Assembly: GCA_002308095.1 (NCBI GenBank)
Contig: DBUV01000067.1
Coordinates: 1 to 5,649 of the forward strand
From: Acidimicrobiia bacterium UBA1281
GTDB taxonomy: Bacteria > Actinomycetota > Acidimicrobiia > Actinomarinales > Actinomarinaceae
Direction of reading: 5' to 3'
DNA: 5,649 nt
The notes below the pieces were generated by a model. The model was not told the origin of the DNA. It saw nothing but the letters and a program-made list of their open reading frames with translations, and ran no database searches. The translations under genes were made by a program, and so were the position numbers. This document shows positions 1 through 5,649 of this stretch, piece by piece. Position 1 is the first letter of the stretch, and each line of letters begins with the position of its first letter.

Positions 1-603
1 AATAAAGAAATAGCAGAACTTTATAAAACAAAAGGTATAAATCCCCTAGGCTGTGTTCTTCCATTAATTATTCAAATGCCTGTTTGGTTTGCATTGTTTA
101 GAGTTCTAAGGGAACCACTTTTGTTTATTCCAAAGGAAGCCTCTCTATTTACTCAACTTGGGGACCACTCAAGTGTTTTATTTTTTACAATGGATCTTCA
201 AATCCCCGCATCTGAGATAAGTACGTGGATTGACAGAATTCCTTATTTAGTGCTTATTTTATTTGTAATACTGACTGCTTTATACCAACAAAGTCAATTA
301 ACAAAAAAATCTGGCAATTCAAACAACCCACAAGCACAACAAATGCAGATGATAGGAAAGATAATGCCATTATTTTTTGGTTTTATATCTTGGACTCTAC
401 CTTCTGGATTGGTGGTATATTTTCTAACTGGAAATATTTTTAGAATTGGTCAACAAGCGTTAATAGTAAAAATTGAAGAAAATCAGCAAGAAAAAACTGA
501 TAAAAAAAACCTAACAGAGGAAGATAACAAACCAGATACATCACCAATTAAAGATGAAAAGGATGATCCTCGAAAAAACAGAAAAAAACGAAGGAGAAAA
601 TAA
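1..603 (+). CDS. yidC: Membrane protein insertase YidC/Oxa1 (3' part, start outside window)
   Basis: YidC inserts and folds inner-membrane proteins, alone or with SecYEG. The frame is open from base 1, so the first ATG at 76 is internal; 200 residues are visible and the N-terminal part is missing. The start reads like the hallmark 'YKxxGINPLGxxLPLIIQMPVWFALFRVL' region (window residues 8-38), covering the end of the cytoplasmic hairpin and a transmembrane segment. Two more hydrophobic segments follow, around residues 80-95 and 118-147; the last holds the family motif PSGLVVYFLTGNIFRIGQQ. The end is a charged tail finishing in RKNRKKRRRK, typical of YidC tails that contact the ribosome. It is the first gene of the yidC-jag-rsmG-parA-parB run, and its stop TAA shares one base with the jag ATG. 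Identification is firm. Whether rnpA and rpmH lie upstream, as usual, cannot be seen. Confidence 0.96.
   Translation, partial: NKEIAELYKTKGINPLGCVLPLIIQMPVWFALFRVLREPLLFIPKEASLFTQLGDHSSVLFFTMDLQIPASEISTWIDRIPYLVLILFVILTALYQQSQLTKKSGNSNNPQAQQMQMIGKIMPLFFGFISWTLPSGLVVYFLTGNIFRIGQQALIVKIEENQQEKTDKKNLTEEDNKPDTSPIKDEKDDPRKNRKKRRRK
591..596 (+). promoter_or_regulatory. Shine-Dalgarno site of jag inside the yidC tail
   Basis: AAGGAG lies 6 bases before the jag ATG at 603. It is the strongest ribosome binding site seen in the window and fixes the jag start. The same bases encode arginines of the basic YidC C-terminus, so the site and the RRRK tail share sequence. Confidence 0.8.
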
Positions 604-1394
604 TGTCTAATAAATGGGTAGAAGTTGAAGCAAAAACCATTGATGACGCCATAAAAGCTGGATTAAAAGAGCTTAGTCTTGAGGACGCAACACAAGCTAA
701 CATCAACATATTAAGAGAACCCGAAGGAGGAGTATTCGGAGTTGGTGGAACAAAAGCATTAGTAAGAATATCCGTTAGAAACGGCGTAAAAAATAATTCT
801 AGAAACGGTAATAGCCGTGGTGGTAATTCACGTAATTACAATCAAAATAAAAAAGCTTCTAAGTCTAATGAAAAGAAGAAAAATTATGAAAAAAAACCAC
901 GTGTTGAAGCTGATCCAAAAGAGCAGCTCGATGTATCAATAAAGTTCTTAGAAGGTTTAATTTCTTCTTTTGGGCTTGAAGGTACTGTTTCTGGTGAAGT
1001 AGAAGATCAAAATCTGTTAGTAGCTGTAAAAGGTGAGCAAACAGAGGCATTAGTTGGAGATAAAGGAAATATAATTAGATCTTTGCACGAATTAACCAGA
1101 ACTGTAATTCAGAGAAAAACAGGTGCAGGAACACGATTAAGACTAGATGTTGCTGATTATGCAGTAAAAAGAAAAGAAGCACTAACCATATATGCTGAAA
1201 GACTTACAAAACAAATACTAGAAGACCATCAAGAAGTAATGCTCGAACCTATGAATTCTGTTGATAGAAAAACACTTCATGATGCTGTAGCTGATATTGA
1301 TGGTATACAGTCTTATTCTGAAGGAAGAGAACCCTACAGATCAGTAGTTTTTGCTCCTAGTGAAGTACAAGAAAGCAAAAAAGAAGAAGAATGA
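603..1394 (+). CDS. jag: Jag/KhpB, KH-R3H single-stranded nucleic acid-binding protein
   Basis: This 263-residue protein has the full Jag domain order. A Jag N-terminal domain (about 4-56) starts WVEVEAKTIDDAI and ends in the loop GVFGVGGTKA. A low-complexity Asn/Lys/Arg/Gly-rich linker (about 60-105) follows. The KH domain (about 110-183) has its GxxG loop as GDKG at 152-155. The R3H domain (about 188-251) has the RxxxH motif as R222-K-T-L-H226. In Firmicutes, KhpB works with KhpA as an RNA chaperone affecting cell division and elongation; by homology this protein is cytoplasmic and RNA-binding, but its targets are unknown. The ATG overlaps the yidC stop by one base and has a good AAGGAG site. 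Its stop overlaps the rsmG start as ATGA. Cotranslation with yidC is conserved in many bacteria. The linker composition looks like a product of low genomic GC. Confidence 0.95.
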   Translation: MSNKWVEVEAKTIDDAIKAGLKELSLEDATQANINILREPEGGVFGVGGTKALVRISVRNGVKNNSRNGNSRGGNSRNYNQNKKASKSNEKKKNYEKKPRVEADPKEQLDVSIKFLEGLISSFGLEGTVSGEVEDQNLLVAVKGEQTEALVGDKGNIIRSLHELTRTVIQRKTGAGTRLRLDVADYAVKRKEALTIYAERLTKQILEDHQEVMLEPMNSVDRKTLHDAVADIDGIQSYSEGREPYRSVVFAPSEVQESKKEEE

Positions 1395-2005
1395 CTTTTA
1401 ATCCCCAAATACCTAGTTGGGGCAAAGATTTTTCTGAAAACTATATAAACGAACTACTTTCTTATCACTCCTGGTTGTCAACTACAGGTATTAAAACTGG
1501 TTTAATAAGTCCTAAAAACAATCAATTTATATGGGATGAATTCATTGTTCATTCACTATATTTCTATAAAATAGTTAATGATTTAAACATTTTAAGTCAA
1601 AATATTTTTGATTTAGGTACTGGTGGGGGTATTCCAGGAATACCTTTCGGCATTGTTTCAAACCAAGAAATTACTCTTATTGACATTAAACAAAAAAGGA
1701 TTTTTGAACTTGAACGCTTGATCTCTGCACAGAAATTATCAAACATATCTGCCATTAAAGAGGATGCTGAAATACTTTTAAAAAATAATGAACATACAAT
1801 TTTCTTAATGAGATGCTACATTCCTCACAGCAGTTTAATGAACTTGTTAGAAAAAAATATTGATAATAACAAGAAAAATACCTTTATAGTTTCATCAAAT
1901 GCAGATACTGTGAACAATTTGGAGGACATGTTTCACGTGAAACAAGAAAAATTTTTAATTAATAACAATGAATATAGATATATTGATGTTATAACAGTTA
2001 AGTGA
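1391..2005 (+). CDS. rsmG: 16S rRNA (guanine-N7) methyltransferase RsmG (GidB)
   Basis: RsmG methylates N7 of the guanine equivalent to G527 of 16S rRNA, using S-adenosylmethionine. At 204 residues it is of ordinary length. An N-terminal helix region (about 15-60) includes TGLISPKN...IWDEFIVHSL, resembling the actinobacterial GidB 'GLIGPRE..LWxRHLLN' segment. The SAM-binding glycine loop is FDLGTGGGIPGIPFGI (73-88), followed by an acidic strand end LIDIKQKR (96-103). R141 in FLMRCY probably corresponds to the arginine of the family SRAFAS motif. The usual 'KG' strand near the end is not recognisable (IVSSN, 166-170), so the C-terminal part is divergent. The start overlaps the jag stop as ATGA, with purine-rich AGAAGAAGA upstream instead of a clear Shine-Dalgarno. 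Codons 180-184 (MFHVKQ region) contain a perfect parS site. The stop TGA overlaps the parA GTG. Confidence 0.93.
   Translation: MTFNPQIPSWGKDFSENYINELLSYHSWLSTTGIKTGLISPKNNQFIWDEFIVHSLYFYKIVNDLNILSQNIFDLGTGGGIPGIPFGIVSNQEITLIDIKQKRIFELERLISAQKLSNISAIKEDAEILLKNNEHTIFLMRCYIPHSSLMNLLEKNIDNNKKNTFIVSSNADTVNNLEDMFHVKQEKFLINNNEYRYIDVITVK
1929..1944. other. parS: parS centromere site (ParB-binding palindrome)
   Basis: TGTTTCACGTGAAACA is a perfect 16-base palindrome and matches the known bacterial parS consensus TGTTNCACGTGAAACA at every defined position. It lies within the rsmG coding sequence, about 60 bases before parA, and is read there as F-H-V-K (residues 181-184 region). Sites of this type near gidB-parAB nucleate ParB, which then spreads as a CTP-bound sliding clamp. 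The ParB encoded downstream has the conserved CTPase and helix-turn-helix motifs needed. Two other CACGTG cores in the window (898-903, 4901-4906) lack the flanking arms. Function is inferred from the exact consensus match and the context. Confidence 0.95.
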
Positions 2006-2793
2006 AAACAATATCCATAATTTGCCAAAAAGGCGGTGTTGGTAAAACAACAACGGTAGTAAATATAGCTTCAGTATTTTCTAAACTAGGTTACAAAACA
2101 TTAATCATTGACTTAGATCCACAAGGGAATGTATCAACATATTTAAATTACGATAAAATGTCTGAAAACCATACAGACTCAATCGATTTACTTGAAAAAA
2201 AAGAAAGTATTCAACCAGGACAAATTAGTGAAAATCTAGATATATTAAGTTCAAATACTGAAATAGCTAAATTTAATGAAGAAAAAATTGTTGGAGGATC
2301 AAAGTTACAGCAAGCATTCCGTCATATAAAATTTAAAGAATATCAAATAATATTAATAGACACACCACCAACAATGAGTTCACTTGTTCAAGAAGCCTTA
2401 GCTGTATCTGATTACTATTTAATTCCTGCAAAACCCGAATTCTTAGCAGTAGAAGGTGTAGCCCAAGCAATGGAATTTGCAAAAAAAACGATATCAACAA
2501 TTCAAAACTCAAACCCTATATTTTTGGGAGTTTTACTTAATCAGATAGACAGAAGAAGAAGTAGTTATCTAGATTTTGTATCAGAACTCGAATACTTACT
2601 TGCAGACAAATTATTAACATCAAAAATTTCACAAACAGCTGAAATTGCTGATGGACCATTTTATGCTAAAACAGTAGTTGATTATAAAGATGAAAGTAAA
2701 TCAAAGGTAGAATATTTTGATTTAGCAAATGAGATATTAAAGAAAGTTGGGTTAAATGAAGAGGTCACTGAGTTCTCTGATAACAGATACTAA
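2002..2793 (+). CDS. parA: Chromosome partitioning ATPase ParA (Soj type)
   Basis: ParA is a Walker-type ATPase that forms ATP dimers on nucleoid DNA; ParB-parS complexes stimulate its ATPase activity and are pulled along the ParA gradient. The 263-residue protein starts MKTISIICQ and runs straight into the deviant Walker A motif KGGVGKTT (10-17; signature K10, P-loop K15). The DLDPQGN segment (37-43) follows, then Walker B IILIDTPP (116-123, D120), then YLIPAKPEFLAVEGVAQ (139-155). The end, AEIADGPFYAKTVVDYKDES (213-232), matches the conserved 'LAEAPSYGKPVxxYDPxS' region. The start is GTG within GTGA, overlapping the rsmG stop by 4 bases. An in-frame TAA stands immediately before it, so no longer product is possible. 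No Shine-Dalgarno is visible; translation is probably coupled to rsmG. The short N-terminus means direct helix-turn-helix autoregulation, as in long plasmid ParAs, is unlikely. Confidence 0.95.
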   Translation: MKTISIICQKGGVGKTTTVVNIASVFSKLGYKTLIIDLDPQGNVSTYLNYDKMSENHTDSIDLLEKKESIQPGQISENLDILSSNTEIAKFNEEKIVGGSKLQQAFRHIKFKEYQIILIDTPPTMSSLVQEALAVSDYYLIPAKPEFLAVEGVAQAMEFAKKTISTIQNSNPIFLGVLLNQIDRRRSSYLDFVSELEYLLADKLLTSKISQTAEIADGPFYAKTVVDYKDESKSKVEYFDLANEILKKVGLNEEVTEFSDNRY

Positions 2794-3556
2794 TGTAAGA
2801 GAATTTAAGGCAATAGAAATTAAAATTGAAAGCATTCAAGAAAGTTCTTCACAGGCAAGAACAGAATTTGATGATATAAAATTAGATGAACTTGCAGATT
2901 CTATAAGAAAAAATGGTATTCTTCAACCCTTAATTGTTCAAGAAATAGGTGAAAATCAATATGAATTAATTGCTGGAGAAAGAAGACTTAGAGCATCAAA
3001 ACTTGCTAATTTGCAAAAAATACCATGCTTAATAAAAGATGTTAGTTCCAGAGATGCAGCGGTTATAGGCCTAGTCGAAAATATTCAACGAGCTCAGCTA
3101 AATGCAATTGATGAATCAATTGGTTTTAAACATTTATCAGAAAAACATAATTTAGATCCAAAAGAAATTGGACTTTTAGTTGGCAAAAGCAGGTCCTATG
3201 TTTCCAACTCCTTAAGACTTTCTAAACTTTCTGATAAGGCAATTAATGCTCTTAAGTCCAACCAAGTATCTCTTGGTCAAATAAGACCTCTCATAAACCT
3301 ATCAAGAGAAGTTCAAGAACAAATTTTAGATGAAATTATACATCTCAATTTATCCAGCAGACAGGTTGAAAATAAAGTTAGAGATCTTAATTCTTCTGAA
3401 CCCAGCTCAGATGAAACAACCCTTTTTTATAAAAACTATTTTGAAGACAAAACAGGATCTAAAGTAGAGGTCCATAACAAAAAGGGCAAGTTTAAAGTTG
3501 TTTTAAATTTTAACTCTGCAGATGCTATAAAAGACTTTGTTGAAAAAATAGACTAA
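2756..3556 (+). CDS. parB: Chromosome partitioning protein ParB (Spo0J type, CTPase clamp)
   Basis: ParB binds parS, closes into a CTP-dependent clamp and stimulates ParA. At 266 residues it is slightly short for the family. The N-terminal KRSLSSLI (2-9) resembles the conserved 'RGLGRGLSxLI' peptide that activates ParA. The ParB/Srx-like domain holds QARTEFDD (33-40), GILQPLIV (54-61), the CTP-binding GERRLRA (75-80 region) and ENIQR (108-112). A helix-turn-helix domain follows (about 133-157, with VGKSRSYVSNSLRL). The C-terminal dimerisation domain (about 222-266) is preceded by a short Ser/Asp/Glu linker. The ATG is preceded directly by in-frame TAA, so this is the longest possible form; it overlaps parA by 38 bases. 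The usual 'LSxGHARAL' segment reads VSLGQIRPL, a mild divergence. Its stop overlaps that of the convergent cwlM-like gene. Confidence 0.95.
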   Translation: MKRSLSSLITDTNVREFKAIEIKIESIQESSSQARTEFDDIKLDELADSIRKNGILQPLIVQEIGENQYELIAGERRLRASKLANLQKIPCLIKDVSSRDAAVIGLVENIQRAQLNAIDESIGFKHLSEKHNLDPKEIGLLVGKSRSYVSNSLRLSKLSDKAINALKSNQVSLGQIRPLINLSREVQEQILDEIIHLNLSSRQVENKVRDLNSSEPSSDETTLFYKNYFEDKTGSKVEVHNKKGKFKVVLNFNSADAIKDFVEKID

Positions 3557-3563
3557 TTTTCAA
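3540..3563. terminator. Weak hairpin at the convergent parB/cwlM-like ends
   Basis: TTGAAAA (3540-3546) can pair with TTTTCAA (3557-3563) around a 10-base loop that holds both stop codons. Short T-rich runs follow on each side. The stem is 7 pairs and nearly all A-T, so it is weak; with no intergenic space it is the only candidate bidirectional terminator here. It may be chance in AT-rich DNA. Confidence 0.2.
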
Positions 3564-4485
3564 AGCTTTTATTTAAAATTCCCAATAAAGGGCTTAAGAT
3601 TTTTTCTATTTCTATATCTTGGTAATAATTGCCAAAAATAATCAATGCAACAGATTTTGTGTTTTTTAGTAAATTATGTGTTTTTCCCTGAATCTCAACT
3701 CCAAGTTCTTTTTTCAGTTCTTCTGCTAATTTTTTCCCAATAATACTTTCTGAAAAACTACCCTTAAAAAATGAAACAGATTTTTCATCTGTTTTTTTAA
3801 AGGAAATAAACAACGTTGGCTGTAGTTTGTTTACATAGTTAATAATATTCTCTTCTTTAACATCTTGTCCAACCTCAGAGGCAAAAGAAGCCAAAATATT
3901 ATTATTCATACAAACCTCTTTAGTTATTTCGTATGTTTCTATCTGTTTGGAGTAATTATCTTCATTGGGGAAATTAAAACACACTGAGTACCCTATTGTT
4001 GATGTCTCTAAATTCGGTGATATTGATTTTATAGCTTCATTTAAAGAGGTGCTCAGGTTTGGTCTAATTAGTTTTCTTATTTCTTGCACAGTGCCAAGAC
4101 CAACATTTCCATCTACAGACAAGCCCCTGTTTTCTTGAAATTTCGCAACTGAATCAGCAACAGATTTTGTGAAAATACCATTAATTGGTTCCGAGTAAAA
4201 TCCTAGTCTTGATAAAAGTTCCTGTAATTCTTCTATGTCTGAACCATATAATTTTGGTTCATTGAAGTTTAATATTCGGTCACCAAGCTTGTACCCATTG
4301 TTAACTAATTCTATCCACAGATCTTCTTTGGTTTCTAAACTTGTTAAGTTTTTATCTTCAATAAACAGGGTAACTACAGATGCTATTTCATTAATATCCC
4401 CAGAAGATGCATAGCCAGCATACATTAATTTGTTCTGTAGGTCTTCTTTCTCTACATCAGACAAACCTTTTAAAAGAGCCAACAA
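3553..4485 (-). CDS. cwlM: CwlM-like protein: peptidoglycan-binding domain plus inactive amidase_3-like domain
   Basis: The protein is 310 residues with no signal peptide, so probably cytoplasmic. Residues 10-65 look like a worn first peptidoglycan-binding repeat. Residues 65-138 match actinobacterial CwlM closely: YKLGDR, LYGSDIEELQELLSRLGFY, then FQENRGLSVDGNVGLGT of a PG_binding_1 domain. Residues about 160-305 sit where the N-acetylmuramoyl-L-alanine amidase domain belongs, but its zinc ligands are not recognisable: the first strand reads YSVCFNF, the 'FISIHAN' strand reads FISFKKT (K230 at the His position) and the catalytic-Glu strand reads VALIIFG. In mycobacteria, phosphorylated CwlM activates MurA and so controls peptidoglycan precursor synthesis; a regulatory, non-enzymatic role is inferred here. 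The Thr-bearing C-terminal tail of mycobacterial CwlM is absent. The start is a TTG, 7 bases after the trxB stop, with no good Shine-Dalgarno. A second TTG is adjacent and the frame is closed by TAG at 4501-4503; the next in-frame ATG would be residue 21. Confidence 0.82.
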   Translation of the reverse strand: MLALLKGLSDVEKEDLQNKLMYAGYASSGDINEIASVVTLFIEDKNLTSLETKEDLWIELVNNGYKLGDRILNFNEPKLYGSDIEELQELLSRLGFYSEPINGIFTKSVADSVAKFQENRGLSVDGNVGLGTVQEIRKLIRPNLSTSLNEAIKSISPNLETSTIGYSVCFNFPNEDNYSKQIETYEITKEVCMNNNILASFASEVGQDVKEENIINYVNKLQPTLFISFKKTDEKSVSFFKGSFSESIIGKKLAEELKKELGVEIQGKTHNLLKNTKSVALIIFGNYYQDIEIEKILSPLLGILNKSFEN

Positions 4486-4492
4486 ATCGAGA

Positions 4493-5407
4493 CTAATTGT
4501 CTAGCCACCTTTCAGCATCTATTGCTGCTTGGCAACCTGTACCGGCTGCTGTAATTGCTTGTCTGTAAACTGAGTCCGCTACATCTCCAGCAGCAAAAAT
4601 ACCAGGTACTGAGGTACTGGTATCTGTTGTAAATCCTGTCTTTATATAGCCTTTTTCATCTAGCTCAACTAGCCCATCAAGAAAGGAAACATTTGGAGTA
4701 TGTCCAATTGCTAGAAATACGCCGTCAACATTAATTTCATCTTCTGAACCATTTTCAGTATCTTTAATGGCTATAGAGGATACTTTTTTGTCACCTTTAA
4801 TTTCAGTGATTTCTTTATTCCACATCACATTTATTTTTTCATGAGCCAAAACTCTATCCTGCATTATTTTGCTTGCTCTGAAAGAATCTCTCCTATGAAT
4901 CACGTGTACTTTTTTTGCAAATTTAGTTAGGAAAAGAGCTTCCTCCATAGCTGAGTCACCACCACCCACAACCACAACTTCTAGTTCTTTAAAGAAAAAA
5001 CCATCGCATGTTGCACAAGCAGAAACCCCATATCCTTGAAGTTCTTTTTCTCCTTTTACACCCAACCATTTAGCTGAAGCCCCGGTACTAATCACAACAG
5101 TTTTAAATTCATACGTATCTTTAGAACTTTTTAATTGAAAACCTCCATCAATCTTTTCAATTGAATCAATTGTTTCTGTCTTTATTTCTGTACCAAATCT
5201 TTGAGCCTGTTTTTTGAATACTTGCATTAACTCTGGTCCCATAACACCTTCTTCAAAACCTGGATAATTTTCTACATCTGTTGTTAACATCAACTGACCA
5301 CCGGACTCTAGACCTTCAAATAAAACTGGGCTTAAACTTGCTCTCCCGGCATAAATGCCTGCTGTATATCCAGCTGGACCAGACCCGATAATTGCTATTT
5401 CATGCAT
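4493..5407 (-). CDS. trxB: Thioredoxin reductase (NADPH)
   Basis: TrxB is a homodimeric cytoplasmic flavoenzyme that passes electrons from NADPH through FAD and a redox dithiol to thioredoxin. At 304 residues it is close to the usual length for low-molecular-weight TrxB. Visible motifs are the FAD-binding GSGPAG (8-13), SGGQLMLTTDVENYPGF (35-51), the active-site CATCDG (C131, C134), the NADPH-binding GGGDSA (148-153) with HRRDSFRAS (171-179), and the C-terminal FAD contact AAGDV (272-276) with RQAITAAGTGCQAA (282-295). All catalytic elements are intact. The ATG follows a purine-rich AGAAGAG 5 bases upstream and overlaps the upstream membrane-protein gene by 8 bases. The cwlM-like gene follows 7 bases after the stop. 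A thioredoxin gene, often between these two in Actinobacteria, is absent, so its partner must be encoded elsewhere. Confidence 0.97.
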   Translation of the reverse strand: MHEIAIIGSGPAGYTAGIYAGRASLSPVLFEGLESGGQLMLTTDVENYPGFEEGVMGPELMQVFKKQAQRFGTEIKTETIDSIEKIDGGFQLKSSKDTYEFKTVVISTGASAKWLGVKGEKELQGYGVSACATCDGFFFKELEVVVVGGGDSAMEEALFLTKFAKKVHVIHRRDSFRASKIMQDRVLAHEKINVMWNKEITEIKGDKKVSSIAIKDTENGSEDEINVDGVFLAIGHTPNVSFLDGLVELDEKGYIKTGFTTDTSTSVPGIFAAGDVADSVYRQAITAAGTGCQAAIDAERWLDN

Positions 5408-5649
5408 TTTTACTCTTCTTTCTGTAATTGTTTAATGATAAAACTAAAAAAACTATACCTAGTGCTGATAGCGCAAATCCCGTTGGATTGACACCAAGTA
5501 GGACACCCAATCCTTGCATTATTTTTAAAACACCCATAAATAAAAACACAAGAGCTGTCAGCAGCAGAACTATTAAAAGTAAACCAAGACTAGCAAATCC
5601 TGTAAATCTTTTAACAGGTTTAACTATCAAATCTTTTATAGTTTTAATA
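5400..5649 (-). CDS. Small two-helix membrane protein of unknown function (5' end outside window)
   Basis: The frame is open to the window edge: reading back from the stop TGA (5400-5402) there is no in-frame stop, and the visible part is 82 residues. A TTG at 5628-5630 could start a 76-residue protein. The codons before it read IKTIKD, giving a continuous basic, amphipathic lead IKTIKDLIVKPVKRF, so the true start is more likely upstream. Two hydrophobic stretches are clear, roughly residues 11-36 and 49-66 counted from that TTG, joined by a short Gly-rich loop with VNPTG. The end is basic, NNYRKKSKNA, which by the positive-inside rule suggests both ends are cytoplasmic. I recognise no catalytic motif and assign no function. 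It overlaps trxB by 8 bases, so the two are probably cotranscribed from a promoter outside the window. Confidence 0.75.
   Translation of the reverse strand, partial: IKTIKDLIVKPVKRFTGFASLGLLLIVLLLTALVFLFMGVLKIMQGLGVLLGVNPTGFALSALGIVFLVLSLNNYRKKSKNA

Noticed and set aside
893..908. CACGTG core in jag as a parS
   Set aside because: Neither flanking arm matches the parS consensus.
865..1050. A 61-codon reading frame on the - strand inside jag
   Set aside because: It lies wholly within the firmly identified jag, over its Lys-rich linker and KH start. Its Leu/Gln/His-rich product is what antisense reading of Lys/Asp/Glu codons gives, and it has no recognisable domain.
1680..1685. TTGACA resembling a -35 promoter element upstream of parA
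   Set aside because: No TATAAT-like element stands at suitable spacing, and the bases encode the conserved RsmG strand LIDIK.
4311..4319. CTATCCACA, one mismatch from the DnaA box TTATCCACA
   Set aside because: It is a single isolated near-match inside the cwlM-like coding sequence (part of the LWIEL codons), with no cluster and no AT-rich unwinding element beside it. It does not indicate an origin.
4600..4622. Imperfect inverted repeat TACCAGGTAC / GTACTGGTA in trxB
   Set aside because: It arises from the Ser-Thr-Ser-Val-Pro-Gly codons of a conserved TrxB segment and has no T-run. It is probably coincidental, not a terminator or binding site.
4896..4911. CACGTG core in trxB as a second parS
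   Set aside because: The flanking bases do not fit the TGTTT/AAACA arms (about four of ten match), and it codes for the expected TrxB residues near HVIH.
1..5649. Mobile elements, CRISPR arrays, tRNA/rRNA genes or a defence-type system
   Set aside because: All eight genes are core housekeeping genes or tightly packed with them. No direct repeats, integrase or transposase genes, or structured RNA signatures were seen.

Overview
The window is a tightly packed, AT-rich stretch of core bacterial chromosome from the neighbourhood of the replication origin. On the + strand it carries, in order, the 3' part of yidC (membrane protein insertase), jag/khpB (KH-R3H RNA-binding protein), rsmG/gidB (16S rRNA methyltransferase), parA and parB (chromosome segregation). 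On the - strand, convergent with these, a small membrane-protein gene runs into trxB (thioredoxin reductase) and then a cwlM-like gene (peptidoglycan-binding domain plus a decayed amidase fold).

The gene order yidC-jag-gidB-parA-parB facing cwlM and trxB is the arrangement known from Actinobacteria (for example Mycobacterium). The CwlM-like protein has the actinobacterial 'YxLGxR...LYGxDIxxLQxxLxxLGFY' signature. Very low GC, Lys/Asn/Ile-rich proteins and almost no intergenic DNA point to a streamlined low-GC marine actinobacterium such as the Candidatus Actinomarina lineage. That placement is inference, not proof.

Layout: every + strand gene overlaps the next by 1, 4, 4 and 38 bases, so yidC to parB reads as one translationally coupled operon. 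The parB and cwlM-like genes converge, and their stop codons share bases. The - strand genes overlap by 8 bases (membrane protein/trxB) or lie 7 bases apart (trxB/cwlM-like). There is no gene-free stretch and no room for a classical internal promoter between genes.

The clearest non-coding element is a perfect 16-base parS palindrome inside the 3' part of rsmG, just upstream of parAB. ParB should load here as a CTP-dependent clamp, and ParA should then move the origin region. The window is therefore a segregation locus with its own centromere site, next to envelope biogenesis genes (YidC; KhpB and CwlM as cell-wall regulators) and a redox enzyme.

I see no novel multi-gene system. The most unusual features are the CwlM-like protein, which has lost every recognisable zinc ligand of its amidase fold and the C-terminal tail of mycobacterial CwlM, and the absence of the thioredoxin gene that usually sits between trxB and cwlM.
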